Shown here piece by piece: positions 1 to 8,086 of a stretch of 64,000 bases of DNA. Under the pieces are notes generated by a model. The model did no database searches, was not told the origin of the DNA, and saw only the letters and a list, made by a program, of their open reading frames with translations. Origin of the DNA: Streptosporangiales bacterium. GTDB lineage: Bacteria > Actinomycetota > Actinomycetes > Streptosporangiales > WHST01. The stretch is from contig WHTA01000007.1 in NCBI GenBank assembly GCA_009379825.1, positions 62,001 to 126,000 on the forward strand, given 5' to 3'. Positions within the stretch are counted from its first letter, which is position 1. The number at the start of each line of letters is the position of its first letter. A program made the translations under genes and the position numbers.

Positions 1-150
1 CAGAAGATGCGGGAGCTGGAGACGTGCATCGCCAGGCTGCAGGAGGTGCACGCCAGGCTGGGCCAGCAGCTGCAGGACGCGCTCGTACGCCACGGCGTCG
101 GCGCCCCCGACCCCGCGTGCGCCTACTTCCCACCGAAGGAGCAAGCATGA
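1..150 (+). CDS. C-terminal end of a probable MerR-family regulator (partial)
   Basis: Frame 1 is open from the window edge to a TGA at 148-150, giving 49 residues of which the first 35 or so form an amphipathic helix rich in Leu, Gln, Glu and Arg, like the dimerising coiled coil that ends MerR-family regulators. The DNA-binding domain would lie outside the window. The stop overlaps the ATG of the thioredoxin gene (ATGA), so the two are translationally coupled. The pairing of a MerR-type regulator with a thioredoxin is common in actinobacteria, which is the main reason for this assignment; the tail alone is not diagnostic. Confidence 0.5.
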   Translation, partial: QKMRELETCIARLQEVHARLGQQLQDALVRHGVGAPDPACAYFPPKEQA

Positions 151-494
151 CCACGGCCAGCAGCGAGGGCACGGTGGAGATCGTCGACGTGACCGAGGCG
201 ACGTTCGCGGAGCTCGTGCTCCGCAGCGGGACGCCGGTGCTCGTCGAGTTCTGGGGACGCGGCTGCGCGCCGTGCCGGATGCTTGCGCCGATCCTCGCGG
301 AGATCGCCGCCGAGTTCGCCGGCCGGTTGCGGGTCGTGCGGGTGGACGGCGACTACGAGTCCGCGCTCGTCATCGCCGGCGGGGTGATGGGTTTCCCGAC
401 GCTCCACCTGTACAAGGCCGGCGAGCTGGTGTCGAGCATCGTCGGGGTCCGCTCGAAGGCCAGGCTGCTCGGTGCTCTCCGGGAGGCACTCTGA
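147..494 (+). CDS. thioredoxin-family protein with CAPC active site
   Basis: A 115-residue cytoplasmic thioredoxin fold. The redox motif is C40-A-P-C43 instead of the usual CGPC, in the context FWGRGCAPCR, so the Trp that normally precedes the first Cys is Gly; W36 is retained. The cis-proline is P84 in GFPTLHLY. Length matches classical thioredoxins (105-115). It should act as a dithiol reductant or oxidant. The start at 147 overlaps the preceding stop, which favours this ATG over the longer reading frame beginning at 24. The Gly-to-Ala change inside the CXXC dipeptide usually alters redox potential, so partner or function may differ from housekeeping TrxA. Confidence 0.88.
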   Translation: MTTASSEGTVEIVDVTEATFAELVLRSGTPVLVEFWGRGCAPCRMLAPILAEIAAEFAGRLRVVRVDGDYESALVIAGGVMGFPTLHLYKAGELVSSIVGVRSKARLLGALREAL

Positions 495-506
495 CCCGAC
501 TCTCCG

Positions 507-520
507 CTGACCGCGGTCAG
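507..520. terminator. palindrome between convergent genes, possible bidirectional terminator
   Basis: CTGACCGCGGTCAG is a perfect 14-bp palindrome lying across the end of the minus-strand peptidase gene and just after the thioredoxin stop. It can form a short 5-bp stem with a CGCG loop. There is no T-tract, so termination activity is only inferred from its position. Confidence 0.3.
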
Positions 521-1605
521 CCCTGGTACTCCCAGTGCCACGGCTCGAGCCGCGTAGTCTCGGCCCACCGCGGGTGCACCCAGCCGAACTTGGGCGCGTT
601 GCGTTTCATCCAGCGGTACGGGGTCGAGCCGAAGATCTGGATGCCGCAGCCGAGGTCGACCGCCATGCCCAGGCCGTGCCGGCTGGTGCCTGGCACCGCG
701 GCAAGGCCGGGCTTCGCCCGGTAGACGGCGTGCTGCGCCGCCAGCGAGCGGTACGAGTCGGTGATGCAGATGTGGCGGTCGAAGCGCATCTTGTACGCGG
801 TGTCGAGCAGCCAGAAGCCGCGCGCCGCGTCGGCGCGCAGCGAGTGGCCCGGCTGCGGCAGCGGGCACAGCAGCGCCATTGGGATCAGCCCGTTGGGGAA
901 GCCGCGCACGGTCGGCTTCTCGCAGGAGGCGCCGCTCGCGCCGCTGCGCTTCAGGCGCTCCCTGCTGACCTGGAACGCGTCGCCGTACCGCTTGGCCTTG
1001 ACCAGCCGCACGGTCAGCCGGTCGAGCCGGTCGAGCAGCTTGTCCGTGATGCGCTTGGACTCCGCCTGCAGCCGCTTCTGCTGGGCGGCCAGCCGCTTCT
1101 GCTGGCCGGTGACGGACCGTTCGAGCGTCTTCGCCTGCCGGTGCAGCGCCCGTTGCCTGGCCAGCTCCTGGCCGTACGAGCGGACGGCGTGGGCGCGGCT
1201 GTCCGCGAGGTACGCAGCGTCGCTGGTGGAGCGGGAGCGCGCGACCGTCGCCAGCGGGTTCTCCAGCAGCCCGCTGAGCTCGTCGCCGCCCGGTCCCTGG
1301 TACGCGGCGACGGCGAAGTCGACGAGCCCCTGCCGTGCCTGCTCGCGGTCGTCGCTCACCCGTTGCTCGTGTTGTGCGGTGGCGAGCAGCCGGCGTTCGG
1401 TCTGCCGCAGCCGTCGCCGCGCCTCCTCGTAGCGGCTGGTGTTCTTCGTCAGCGCCTTGGTGGCCCGGTTGGCTTCGACGCGAAGGTCGGCCACCTGCCG
1501 CTGCAGCGTCGTGACGCTGTCCGCGGAGACCGGCCGGACGGGAAGGAGGAGCGACGTCGCGAGGACGGCGAAGGTGGCCAGCACGCGTACGACGAGCTGG
1601 AACAC
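517..1605 (-). CDS. secreted coiled-coil M15 (VanY-like) D,D-carboxypeptidase
   Basis: 362 residues. An N-terminal hydrophobic signal segment (residues about 5-28, ending PVSA) is followed by a long coiled coil (about 30-215) rich in Arg, Leu, Gln and Glu. A C-terminal peptidase M15 domain follows (about 255-361): ITDSYRSLAAQ, then GTSRHGLGMAVDLG supplying zinc ligands His and Asp, and EPWHWEYQG at the extreme end, supplying E354 and ligand H357. M15 enzymes trim the terminal D-Ala from peptidoglycan stems. The architecture resembles exported wall hydrolases in which the coiled coil gates or positions the enzyme. Its paralogue lies immediately upstream (1686-2846), same strand, 80 bp away, so the pair probably arose by tandem duplication. 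Confidence 0.85.
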   Translation of the reverse strand: MFQLVVRVLATFAVLATSLLLPVRPVSADSVTTLQRQVADLRVEANRATKALTKNTSRYEEARRRLRQTERRLLATAQHEQRVSDDREQARQGLVDFAVAAYQGPGGDELSGLLENPLATVARSRSTSDAAYLADSRAHAVRSYGQELARQRALHRQAKTLERSVTGQQKRLAAQQKRLQAESKRITDKLLDRLDRLTVRLVKAKRYGDAFQVSRERLKRSGASGASCEKPTVRGFPNGLIPMALLCPLPQPGHSLRADAARGFWLLDTAYKMRFDRHICITDSYRSLAAQHAVYRAKPGLAAVPGTSRHGLGMAVDLGCGIQIFGSTPYRWMKRNAPKFGWVHPRWAETTRLEPWHWEYQG

Positions 1606-1685
1606 GGTGTCACGGTAACCGGCGACGGTGCGGTGACCGCGCTACGACACACGGTTATCGTGCTATTGCCCGCAAATCGGACGTG

Positions 1686-2846
1686 TCAGCCGGTCCCGGG
1701 CTTGTACTCGAAGTGCCAGGCCTCGGCCGGGCAGCACTTCGCCCAGTCCGGGTGCACCCACCCGTACTTCGGGCCGTTGGCGGCCAGCCAGTTGTGCTCC
1801 GCGGTGCCGAACCGGTTGATGCCACCACACAGGTCGAGAGCGAGACCCTCGCCGTGGTTGCTCGTGCCGGGTACGGCGGCCAGGCCGGGCTTCTGTGCGT
1901 ACACCGCCTGCTGTTCCGACAGGCTGCGGTACGAGTCGGTGATGCACATCTTCTTGCCGAACTGGTCGTGGAACGCGGCGTTCGCGTCCACGAAGCCGCG
2001 TGCGGCGTCGCCGCGCAGCTGCTCACCCGAGTAGCCGGGCAGGCTGCACAACGCCCACTCGGGCACCAGTCCGTTGGAGAACGAGCCCGAGTCGTAGTCG
2101 GCGTTCTTGCACCGCGCGTCAAGCACCGCACGCGAGGCGTAACGGGACGCGGCGCCGCCGGCGAGCCGGTTGAGCAGCTTGGTGAGCTTCCTGGTCGACT
2201 CCGCGGACCTCTTCCGCAGCGTCTTGACCTCGGCGGCGAGCTTCTTCTGCATCGCCGTCGTCTTGGCGGCCAGCTTCTCGGCCTGCTCGGCGAGCACGTC
2301 GGCCCGCCGCTTCTCCGTGCTGGCCAGCTCGACGGCGGCCTGCTCGCCCTTGCTCATGATGTTCAGCGAGGTGGCCTTGTCGATGGCTTCCTTGCCGTCC
2401 TTGGAGGTCAGCAGGACGCTGTTCTGGTCCGGCAGCGGAGCCTGGTACGCCGAACCGGCGAACGAGCCGACCCTGCTGCGGTACTTCTCGTAGACCTGGT
2501 CGGCGCGGGCGGATGCGACCTGCGTGCGCTGTAGCCGTGCCTTGGCGAGCTTGACGCTGCTCTTGTTCTTCTCGTACCGCTTGGTCGCGGCGCTGAGTTC
2601 GGCGGACGACTTGTCGGCCTGCTTCTTCAGCTTGGCCAGGGTTGCCTTGACGTCCTTCTTGACAGGGCGGGCCTGATCCAGGGACAGCGCTCCCTGGTCG
2701 CCCGCGGGCCCTGCGGCCTGCAGCAGGGCAAGGAACATCAACGCTGGGAGCACCCATGCGAGTGCGAGGGCACTGCTCAAGCGTCGTCGGTGGGGGGGTC
2801 GGGGCTGGGAAATAATCCGCAGGCCTCGCCGACTCGGCAAGGTCAC
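1686..2846 (-). CDS. secreted coiled-coil M15 (VanY-like) D,D-carboxypeptidase, paralogue
   Basis: 386 residues starting at a GTG preceded by GAGGAG. A basic leader with Arg-rich stretch and a hydrophobic segment (about 25-48) is the export signal. Residues about 60-240 form a Lys/Ala/Glu-rich coiled coil. The M15 domain at the C-terminus has ITDSYRSLSEQ, GTSNHGEGLALDLCGG (zinc His and Asp) and AEAWHFEYKPGTG with E375 and H378. It shares order and motifs with its neighbour but differs in the coiled coil and has an extra Cys in LDLCGG. Predicted D-Ala-D-Ala or D,D-dipeptide carboxypeptidase acting in the cell wall; substrate is inferred from family only. Confidence 0.85.
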   Translation of the reverse strand: MTLPSRRGLRIISQPRPPHRRRLSSALALAWVLPALMFLALLQAAGPAGDQGALSLDQARPVKKDVKATLAKLKKQADKSSAELSAATKRYEKNKSSVKLAKARLQRTQVASARADQVYEKYRSRVGSFAGSAYQAPLPDQNSVLLTSKDGKEAIDKATSLNIMSKGEQAAVELASTEKRRADVLAEQAEKLAAKTTAMQKKLAAEVKTLRKRSAESTRKLTKLLNRLAGGAASRYASRAVLDARCKNADYDSGSFSNGLVPEWALCSLPGYSGEQLRGDAARGFVDANAAFHDQFGKKMCITDSYRSLSEQQAVYAQKPGLAAVPGTSNHGEGLALDLCGGINRFGTAEHNWLAANGPKYGWVHPDWAKCCPAEAWHFEYKPGTG

Positions 2847-3133
2847 AGGAAGATTTCTCCTCGGGGCATGAATGGTTACGTACTAGGGGCGAAAAGCACG
2901 ATACATAGTCCGTCCATGCCCCTCAATCCCCGGGGGGTCCCCGCGTGTTGTCACTGACCGTAGTTGGGCCTTGGCGGACCGCCTGACCACCAGGGAGTCG
3001 CCGTCGTGGTGCCTGCTGTCCTCGCAGCTCATGCTGGCTTCCGCGGGATGCACGCGGAGTGTCCGCGGCGGGCGGTGCAGACTGGCAACCGGGGTACCCG
3101 CAGAGCGTGGCTGCACGGAGAGTAGGCGTCGGT
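2847..3133. promoter_or_regulatory. divergent intergenic region with long-range inverted repeat
   Basis: This 287-bp space separates the minus-strand peptidase from the plus-strand FAD oxidoreductase. GGGGCATG (2863-2870) and CATGCCCC (2915-2922) form perfect 8-bp arms 44 bp apart; on the minus strand the 3' arm is directly followed by the GAGGAG ribosome binding site of the peptidase gene, so pairing could affect translation. A possible minus-strand promoter (TTGAGG, 17 bp, TATCGT) would start inside the 5' arm, which weakens a leader-RNA reading. No known riboswitch consensus was recognised. Confidence 0.3.
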
Positions 3134-4597
3134 ATGACGGACTGCCCGGATGCGATCGTGGTCGGTGCCGGCCCGAACGGGCTGGCCGCCGCGGTGACGC
3201 TGGCGGCCGCGGGACTCGGTGTCCGCGTCTACGAGGGCGCCCCTGAGATCGGTGGCGGATGCCGGACGAGCGCGCTCACCTCGCCCGGGTTCGTGCACGA
3301 CGTCTGCTCCGCGGTGCACCCGATGGCCGTCGCGTCGCCGTTCTTCCGCGCGTTCGACCTCACCGCACGCGTCGACCTGCGGGTGCCCGAGGTGGCGTAC
3401 GCCCATCCGCTCGACGGCGGCCGCGCCGGGGTGGTGCTCGGCTCGGTGGCGGACACGGCGGCGCGGCTGGGGCCGGACGCGGACGCGTACCGCCGCATCT
3501 TCCGGCCGCTTGTGGCGTCCGCGACCGAGCTGAGTGAGCTGCTGCTCGCGCCGCCGCTTCGCCGGCTGCCGACCGACCCTGGCGGCGCCGCGGCGCTGGC
3601 GGCCGCGATGTTGCGGCTGACCGGCCGGGGCGTGCCCCGCACCTTCCGCACCGAGGAGGCCCGCGGCCTGTTCACCGGCGCCGCGGCGCACGCGGTGCAG
3701 CCACTGCGCCGGCTGGCCACCGCGCCGTTCGGGCTGCTGCTCACGATGCTTGCGCACACCACCGGGTGGCCGATGCCGCGCGGCGGCAGCCGGGCCATCA
3801 CCGACGCGCTGGCCGCCGCGCTGCGCAGCCTCGGCGGTGAGATACGCGTCGGCGAGCCGGTGCGGGACCTGCGGGAGCTGCCGCGCGCGCGAGCCGTGCT
3901 GCTCGACCTGGCGCCGAAGCAGTTCCTCGCCCTTGCCGGCGGCCGACTGCCGGCGTGGTACGCGGCCGCCGTACACCGTTTCCGGCCGGGTGCGGGCGTG
4001 TGCAAGGTCGACTACGCGCTGTCCGAGCCGGTGCCGTGGGCGGCGGCGGAGTGCCGCCGTGCCGGCACCGTGCACGTGGGCGGGCGCTGGGCCGAGGTCG
4101 ACCAGGCGATGGCCGACGTGGTCGGCGGCCGGCACCCGCAGCGCCCGTTCGTCCTCGCCGCCCAGCCGAGCCTGGTCGACGACTCGCGGGCACCGGCCGG
4201 CCGCCACGTGCTGTGGGCGTACTGCACCGTGCCCCCTGGCTCGGACGTGGACGTCTCCGACCGCATCGACGCCCAGCTCGAACGGTTCGCCCCCGGCTTC
4301 CGCGACGTCGTCGTCGACCGGGCCGTCCGTACGGCGGTCGACTACGAGCGCTACAACCCGGCGTACGTCGACGGCGACTTCACCGGCGGCGCAGCCACCG
4401 TGCGGCAGCTGCTCTTCCGGCCGGTGCCGCAGTGGGACCCCTACCGCACCCCGCTGCCCTCGGTCTTCCTCTGCTCGTCGTCCACGTCCCCGGGTGCGGG
4501 GGTGCACGGTATGTGCGGCTTCCAGGCGGCGAAGTCGGCGCTGCGGCACCGGTTCGGCGTCCGCCGTGCCCCCGAGCTGGGCGGCGTCGGCCGCTGA
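3134..4597 (+). CDS. phytoene-dehydrogenase-like FAD-dependent oxidoreductase
   Basis: 487 residues from an ATG at 3134 with a purine-rich GGAG about ten bases upstream. The N-terminus has the dinucleotide-binding motif IVVGAGPNGLAAAV (G11, G13, G16) followed by the Glu-ending second strand. The C-terminus has SSSTSPGAGVHGMCGFQAA, the FAD-binding signature of the CrtI/NAD(P)-binding amine-oxidase superfamily. Many actinobacterial members have this length and no carotenoid neighbours. No signal peptide or membrane helix. Substrate is unknown; there are no carotenoid or sterol genes beside it, so a carotenoid role is not supported. It stands alone, 59 bp before the MurA fusion gene. Confidence 0.8.
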   Translation: MTDCPDAIVVGAGPNGLAAAVTLAAAGLGVRVYEGAPEIGGGCRTSALTSPGFVHDVCSAVHPMAVASPFFRAFDLTARVDLRVPEVAYAHPLDGGRAGVVLGSVADTAARLGPDADAYRRIFRPLVASATELSELLLAPPLRRLPTDPGGAAALAAAMLRLTGRGVPRTFRTEEARGLFTGAAAHAVQPLRRLATAPFGLLLTMLAHTTGWPMPRGGSRAITDALAAALRSLGGEIRVGEPVRDLRELPRARAVLLDLAPKQFLALAGGRLPAWYAAAVHRFRPGAGVCKVDYALSEPVPWAAAECRRAGTVHVGGRWAEVDQAMADVVGGRHPQRPFVLAAQPSLVDDSRAPAGRHVLWAYCTVPPGSDVDVSDRIDAQLERFAPGFRDVVVDRAVRTAVDYERYNPAYVDGDFTGGAATVRQLLFRPVPQWDPYRTPLPSVFLCSSSTSPGAGVHGMCGFQAAKSALRHRFGVRRAPELGGVGR

Positions 4598-4656
4598 GCG
4601 CCCAACACGCGGGTCGTGCCACGGTTTAACTCATATGTGAGATATCTTCTCCTCTC

Positions 4657-6207
4657 GTGTCCGAGGAACGAGAACTCCAGTCCACCGACTACCTGCGCAA
4701 AGTCGGCATCCTGATCCGCGATGCCCGCAAGCACGGCGGGTGGACGCAGGCCCAGCTGGCCGAGGCCATCGGCACCAGCCAGAGTGCGATCAACCGGATC
4801 GAGAACGGCCACCAGAACGTCAGCCTCGAGATGCTGGCGCGGATCAGTGAGGCGGTGGACTCGGAGATCGTCTCGCTCGGGCACGCCGGCACCATGCATC
4901 TACGGGTCGTCGGCGGCCGCCGGCTGTCCGGCAGCATCAACGTGAAGACGAGCAAGAACGCCGGTGTCGCGCTGCTGTGCGCCGCGATGCTGAACAAGGG
5001 CCGCACGACGTTGCGCAAGGTCGCCAGGATCGAAGAGGTCAACCGGATCGTCGAGGTGCTGACCAGCATCGGCGTGAAGATCCGCTGGCTGAACGAGGAC
5101 AACGACCTGGAGATCGTGCCGCCGGAGCAGTTCGACCTGGCGAACATGGACGTGGAGGCGGCGCGCCGCACCAGGAGCATCATCATGTTCCTCGGCCCGC
5201 TGATGCACACCGAGGAGAAGTTCGAGCTGCCGTACGCCGGCGGCTGCAAGCTCGGTGCGCGTACCGTCGAGCCGCACATGACGGCGCTGCGGCCGTTCGG
5301 CCTCGAGGTCAAGGCGACGTCGGGCAGCTACCACGCGGAGGTGGACCGGACGATACGGCCGACGCGGCCGATCGTGCTGACCGAGCGGGGCGACACCGTC
5401 ACCGAGAACGCGCTGCTGGCCGCGGCCGGTCGCGAGGGCGTCACGGTGATCCGCAACGCCAGCCCGAACTACATGGTGCAGGACCTCTGCTTCTTCCTCG
5501 ACGCACTCGGGGTGAGGATCGAGGGCATCGGCACCACCGCGCTCACCGTGCACGGCGTCGGCCAGATCGACTTCGACGTCGACTATGCACCGTCCGAGGA
5601 CCCGATCGAGGCGATGAGCCTGATCACCGCCGCGATCGTCACCGACTCGAAGATCACCATCAAGCGGGCGCCGATCGAGTTCCTTGAGATCGAGCTGGCG
5701 CTGCTCGAGGAGATGGGCCTCAGCTACGAGCGCAGCGACGAGTACCCGGCGGCGAACGGCCGTACCCGGCTGGTCGACCTCACCATCCACCCGTCGGTGC
5801 TGAAGGCGCCGATCGACAAGATCCACCCGATGCCGTTCCCCGGCCTGAACATCGACAACCTGCCGTTCTTCGCGCTCATCGCCGCGACCGCACACGGTTC
5901 CACGCTGATCCACGACTGGGTGTACGAGAACCGCGCGCTCTACTTCACCGAGCTCACCAAGCTCGGCGCGAGCGTCACCCTCCTCGACCCGCACCGGGTG
6001 TACGTGGAGGGCCCGACGCACTGGTCGGCCGCCGAGGTGATGTGTCCCGCCGCCCTGCGTCCCGCGGTGGTCACGCTGCTCGCCATGCTCGCCGCCCGCG
6101 GTACGTCGGTGCTGCGCAACGTCTACGTGATCAACCGCGGCTACGAGCAGCTGGCGGAGCGGCTGAACCTGCTCGGCGCCAGGATCGGGGTCTTCCGCGA
6201 CATCTGA
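4657..6207 (+). CDS. XRE helix-turn-helix domain fused to a MurA-type enolpyruvyl transferase
   Basis: 516 residues from GTG 4657. Residues about 12-70 are an XRE/Cro helix-turn-helix (WTQAQLAEAIGTSQSAINRIENG). From about 82 to the end is a complete UDP-GlcNAc 1-carboxyvinyltransferase: K100-N101 in the substrate loop, catalytic loop GGCKLGARTVEPH with C197 (equivalent to E. coli Cys115), and the PFPGLNID segment carrying the catalytic Asp. The enzyme class commits UDP-GlcNAc to peptidoglycan. All catalytic residues I can check are intact, so it may be both enzyme and DNA-binding regulator. There is no convincing Shine-Dalgarno; the leader contains CTCA-TATG-TGAG (4631-4642), a weak candidate operator. 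It could be a second, non-essential MurA or a specialised UDP-sugar enzyme. Confidence 0.87.
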   Translation: MSEERELQSTDYLRKVGILIRDARKHGGWTQAQLAEAIGTSQSAINRIENGHQNVSLEMLARISEAVDSEIVSLGHAGTMHLRVVGGRRLSGSINVKTSKNAGVALLCAAMLNKGRTTLRKVARIEEVNRIVEVLTSIGVKIRWLNEDNDLEIVPPEQFDLANMDVEAARRTRSIIMFLGPLMHTEEKFELPYAGGCKLGARTVEPHMTALRPFGLEVKATSGSYHAEVDRTIRPTRPIVLTERGDTVTENALLAAAGREGVTVIRNASPNYMVQDLCFFLDALGVRIEGIGTTALTVHGVGQIDFDVDYAPSEDPIEAMSLITAAIVTDSKITIKRAPIEFLEIELALLEEMGLSYERSDEYPAANGRTRLVDLTIHPSVLKAPIDKIHPMPFPGLNIDNLPFFALIAATAHGSTLIHDWVYENRALYFTELTKLGASVTLLDPHRVYVEGPTHWSAAEVMCPAALRPAVVTLLAMLAARGTSVLRNVYVINRGYEQLAERLNLLGARIGVFRDI

Positions 6208-6219
6208 GCCGCGGCTGGA

Positions 6220-6756
6220 TCAGGCCCGGTAGCCGAGAGCGCGCGCGGGCACGGCCAGCACGCAGCCCACGGCCGCGGCGACGGGGTAGGGCGGCGAGGT
6301 GAGCCGGAACTCCTGCCGGTACGTCCACATCAGCAGCACCGACTGCAGGAACGGCGGGCGCGGCTGCCCGTGCCTGCCCATGGTGCCGGCCTCGACCAAC
6401 CCCCACATCGTCTCGAACATGTTCTCCGTACGCAGCGCGGGCGTCGTGCGCCAGCGGAAGCGCACCGGCTGCGAGCCCGCGTTCCACGCCATGTGCGGCT
6501 GCCGGCGGGGGATCGTCAGCTCGTCGCCGGCAGCCACGGTACGGAGCTCGCGGTCGAGGTCGAACGTCAGCTCCCTGTCGAGCACCTGGAACAGCTCGAC
6601 CTGGTGCGGGTGGTAGTGCATGGGCGGCCGCAGCTCGCCCATCGGCCCGTACGTCGTCTCCACCTCGAGGTACTCACCGTCGCTGTCCGCGCCGGTCGTG
6701 TGGAACACCATCGTGTCGGTCTCGCCCTGGTGCAGCGTGTCTCCCGCCTCGACCAC
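6220..6756 (-). CDS. cupin-domain protein
   Basis: 178 residues from GTG 6756, preceded by a strong GGAGGTGA. Cupin motif 1 is MHYHPHQVE with metal ligands H47, H49 and E54; motif 2 is GDELTIPRRQPHMAWN. A single cupin barrel spans about residues 20-120. The last 30 residues are hydrophobic (PVAAAVGCVLAVPARALGY) and may form one membrane segment. Function of these small cupins ranges from dioxygenase to isomerase or sugar binding; nothing here decides it. The gene is convergent with the MurA fusion and 48 bp downstream of the F420-type gene, on the same strand, so the two may be co-transcribed. Confidence 0.75.
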   Translation of the reverse strand: MVEAGDTLHQGETDTMVFHTTGADSDGEYLEVETTYGPMGELRPPMHYHPHQVELFQVLDRELTFDLDRELRTVAAGDELTIPRRQPHMAWNAGSQPVRFRWRTTPALRTENMFETMWGLVEAGTMGRHGQPRPPFLQSVLLMWTYRQEFRLTSPPYPVAAAVGCVLAVPARALGYRA

Positions 6757-6804
6757 CGTCGGTCACCTCCGTCAGCGCGGCATCCCGCTTTCTGCGGACC
6801 ACGG

Positions 6805-7203
6805 TCAGTGCGTGCTGGTCTTCGTCGGCCGCACCACGAGCACGGCCCGGTCCGCCGCGTCCTTCGGCGGTTTGGTGCCCCACGGTGCGCCGTAGCGCTG
6901 CGCCAGCTCGACGTAGAGGTCGCCACGGGGATCGGGGTCAAGCCGCTCCACCACACCGCGTACTTCCAGATGCCGGTACGGGTTGTCCGGGTCGATCACG
7001 GAGAACGCGACGGCCGGGTTCGCCTCCACGTTGCGGTGCTTCTGCCTGGTGACGACGTGGGTGAACAGGAGATGCTCACCGTCCCACTTGAACCACATCG
7101 CGTTCACCTGCGGAGTGCCGTCCGGCCGCACCGTGGCGAGATCGCCTACCAGCGGACGCTCGAGCAGGTCACGGTAGTCCTCGGGAATCGTAGTGGCGGT
7201 CAT
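6805..7203 (-). CDS. PPOX-class F420-dependent oxidoreductase
   Basis: 132 residues starting at the ATG at 7203, which has GGAGAGGA upstream; a longer GTG-like start at 7242 adds 13 acidic residues and is less likely. The split-barrel FMN/F420-binding fold is indicated by DLATVRPDGTPQVNAMWFKWDG, TRQKHRNVEANPAVAFSVID and the RYLEVRG-like segment YRHLEVRGVVE. Such proteins reduce small substrates with reduced F420 and are almost confined to actinobacteria. Cytoplasmic, probably dimeric. No pathway can be assigned from the neighbours, a cupin downstream and a GntR regulator upstream. Confidence 0.85.
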   Translation of the reverse strand: MTATTIPEDYRDLLERPLVGDLATVRPDGTPQVNAMWFKWDGEHLLFTHVVTRQKHRNVEANPAVAFSVIDPDNPYRHLEVRGVVERLDPDPRGDLYVELAQRYGAPWGTKPPKDAADRAVLVVRPTKTSTH

Positions 7204-7270
7204 CGATGCATCGTCCTCTCCCTCGCCTGCGGACGACAACACCTCATCACACAGTCACATTCCGAGCCGG

Positions 7271-7960
7271 TTACGACTCCTCGTGGTCCCAGAAGCCGTT
7301 CTCGCGCAGCATCTGGACCGCTTCCTTGCCCGTGTGGGTGAAGTGCTCGATCAGCGCGGTCGACGCGGCCTGACCGTCCCCGTTACGCAGCGCCTCGAGG
7401 ATGGTGTCGTGTTCGTCGAGCGCCTGCTCGCGAAAGCCACGGCCGGTGTGGTGCTCGAAGAAGTGCGTCGGCATGGAGCCGGACAGGGTTCGTAGCACCG
7501 CGACGAGCCGGCGCGAGGCTCCGGCCTTGTTGATGACCTGGTGGAACATGAAGTTGAGCCGGTCGTGCTCGCGTGGGTCGGTGTTCACGCGCATCTGGGC
7601 GACGATCTGCTCGAGCTGTTCGACCATGCCGTCCGGTCGTGCGATGGCGGCCCTGGCGGCCGCGAGGCCGCTGAGCAGCCCGTACATCTCGAACTGGTCG
7701 CTGATGTCAGCCGGCTCCAGGGACGCGACGTACGAGCCGTGCCGCGCGACGTTCTCGACCAGCCCCTCGCCTTCGAGGGTGATCAGGGCCTCGCGCACCG
7801 GCAGTCGGCTGACGCCGAGCTCCTCGGCAATGCGGTCCTGGTCCAGTCGCTGGCCGGGGCGTGCGCCGCCGGACAGGATCAGGTCACGGACGTACTTGGC
7901 GACCTCCTGCTTGAGGTTGGGGCGCTTGACGGTCACGTCAGCAGCATCGAGCTTCGCCAC
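7271..7960 (-). CDS. GntR-family (FCD) transcriptional regulator
   Basis: 229 residues. Winged helix at about 12-75 (DLILSGGARPGQRLDQDRIAEELGVSRLPVREAL), then the helical FCD effector domain at about 85-215 with the metal/ligand-binding His residues in DRLNFMFHQVI and ALIEHFTHTG. FCD regulators usually respond to carboxylic acids. It is divergent from the SDR/acyl-CoA dehydrogenase/TctCBA operon and most likely controls it through the 31-bp interrupted palindrome at 8006-8036. The ligand is predicted to be the carboxylate imported by TctCBA or a CoA-pathway intermediate. Confidence 0.87.
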   Translation of the reverse strand: MAKLDAADVTVKRPNLKQEVAKYVRDLILSGGARPGQRLDQDRIAEELGVSRLPVREALITLEGEGLVENVARHGSYVASLEPADISDQFEMYGLLSGLAAARAAIARPDGMVEQLEQIVAQMRVNTDPREHDRLNFMFHQVINKAGASRRLVAVLRTLSGSMPTHFFEHHTGRGFREQALDEHDTILEALRNGDGQAASTALIEHFTHTGKEAVQMLRENGFWDHEES

Positions 7961-8005
7961 GCGCGGCTAGCACCTCCATCGTCGGTCGTGTCCGTCCCCA
8001 TCGAA

Positions 8006-8036
8006 GGACCGCTTTGATACTTAATCATAGCGGTCC
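8006..8036. promoter_or_regulatory. 31-bp interrupted palindrome, predicted GntR operator
   Basis: Perfect 8-bp outer arms GGACCGCT (8006-8013) and AGCGGTCC (8029-8036), with inner arms TGAT (8015-8018) and ATCA (8024-8027) on the same dyad centred at 8021; 24 of 30 symmetric positions pair. It lies 45 bp from the GntR start and 115 bp from the divergent SDR start, so it is well placed as a shared operator. A transcription terminator is unlikely between divergent genes. Confidence 0.6.
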
Positions 8037-8086
8037 AATCCAGCGCTAGTCCGCAGCCGTGCGACCTGTGGACCGATCCAAGTGGC

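Noticed and set aside
2863-2922. Known riboswitch (for example c-di-AMP ydaO type) before the M15 gene
   Set aside because: The leader lacks the conserved core of any riboswitch I recognise and is too short for ydaO.
4631-4642. CTCATATGTGAG as a firm operator for the XRE-MurA protein
   Set aside because: Only four bases of each arm pair; too weak to list as a site without binding data.
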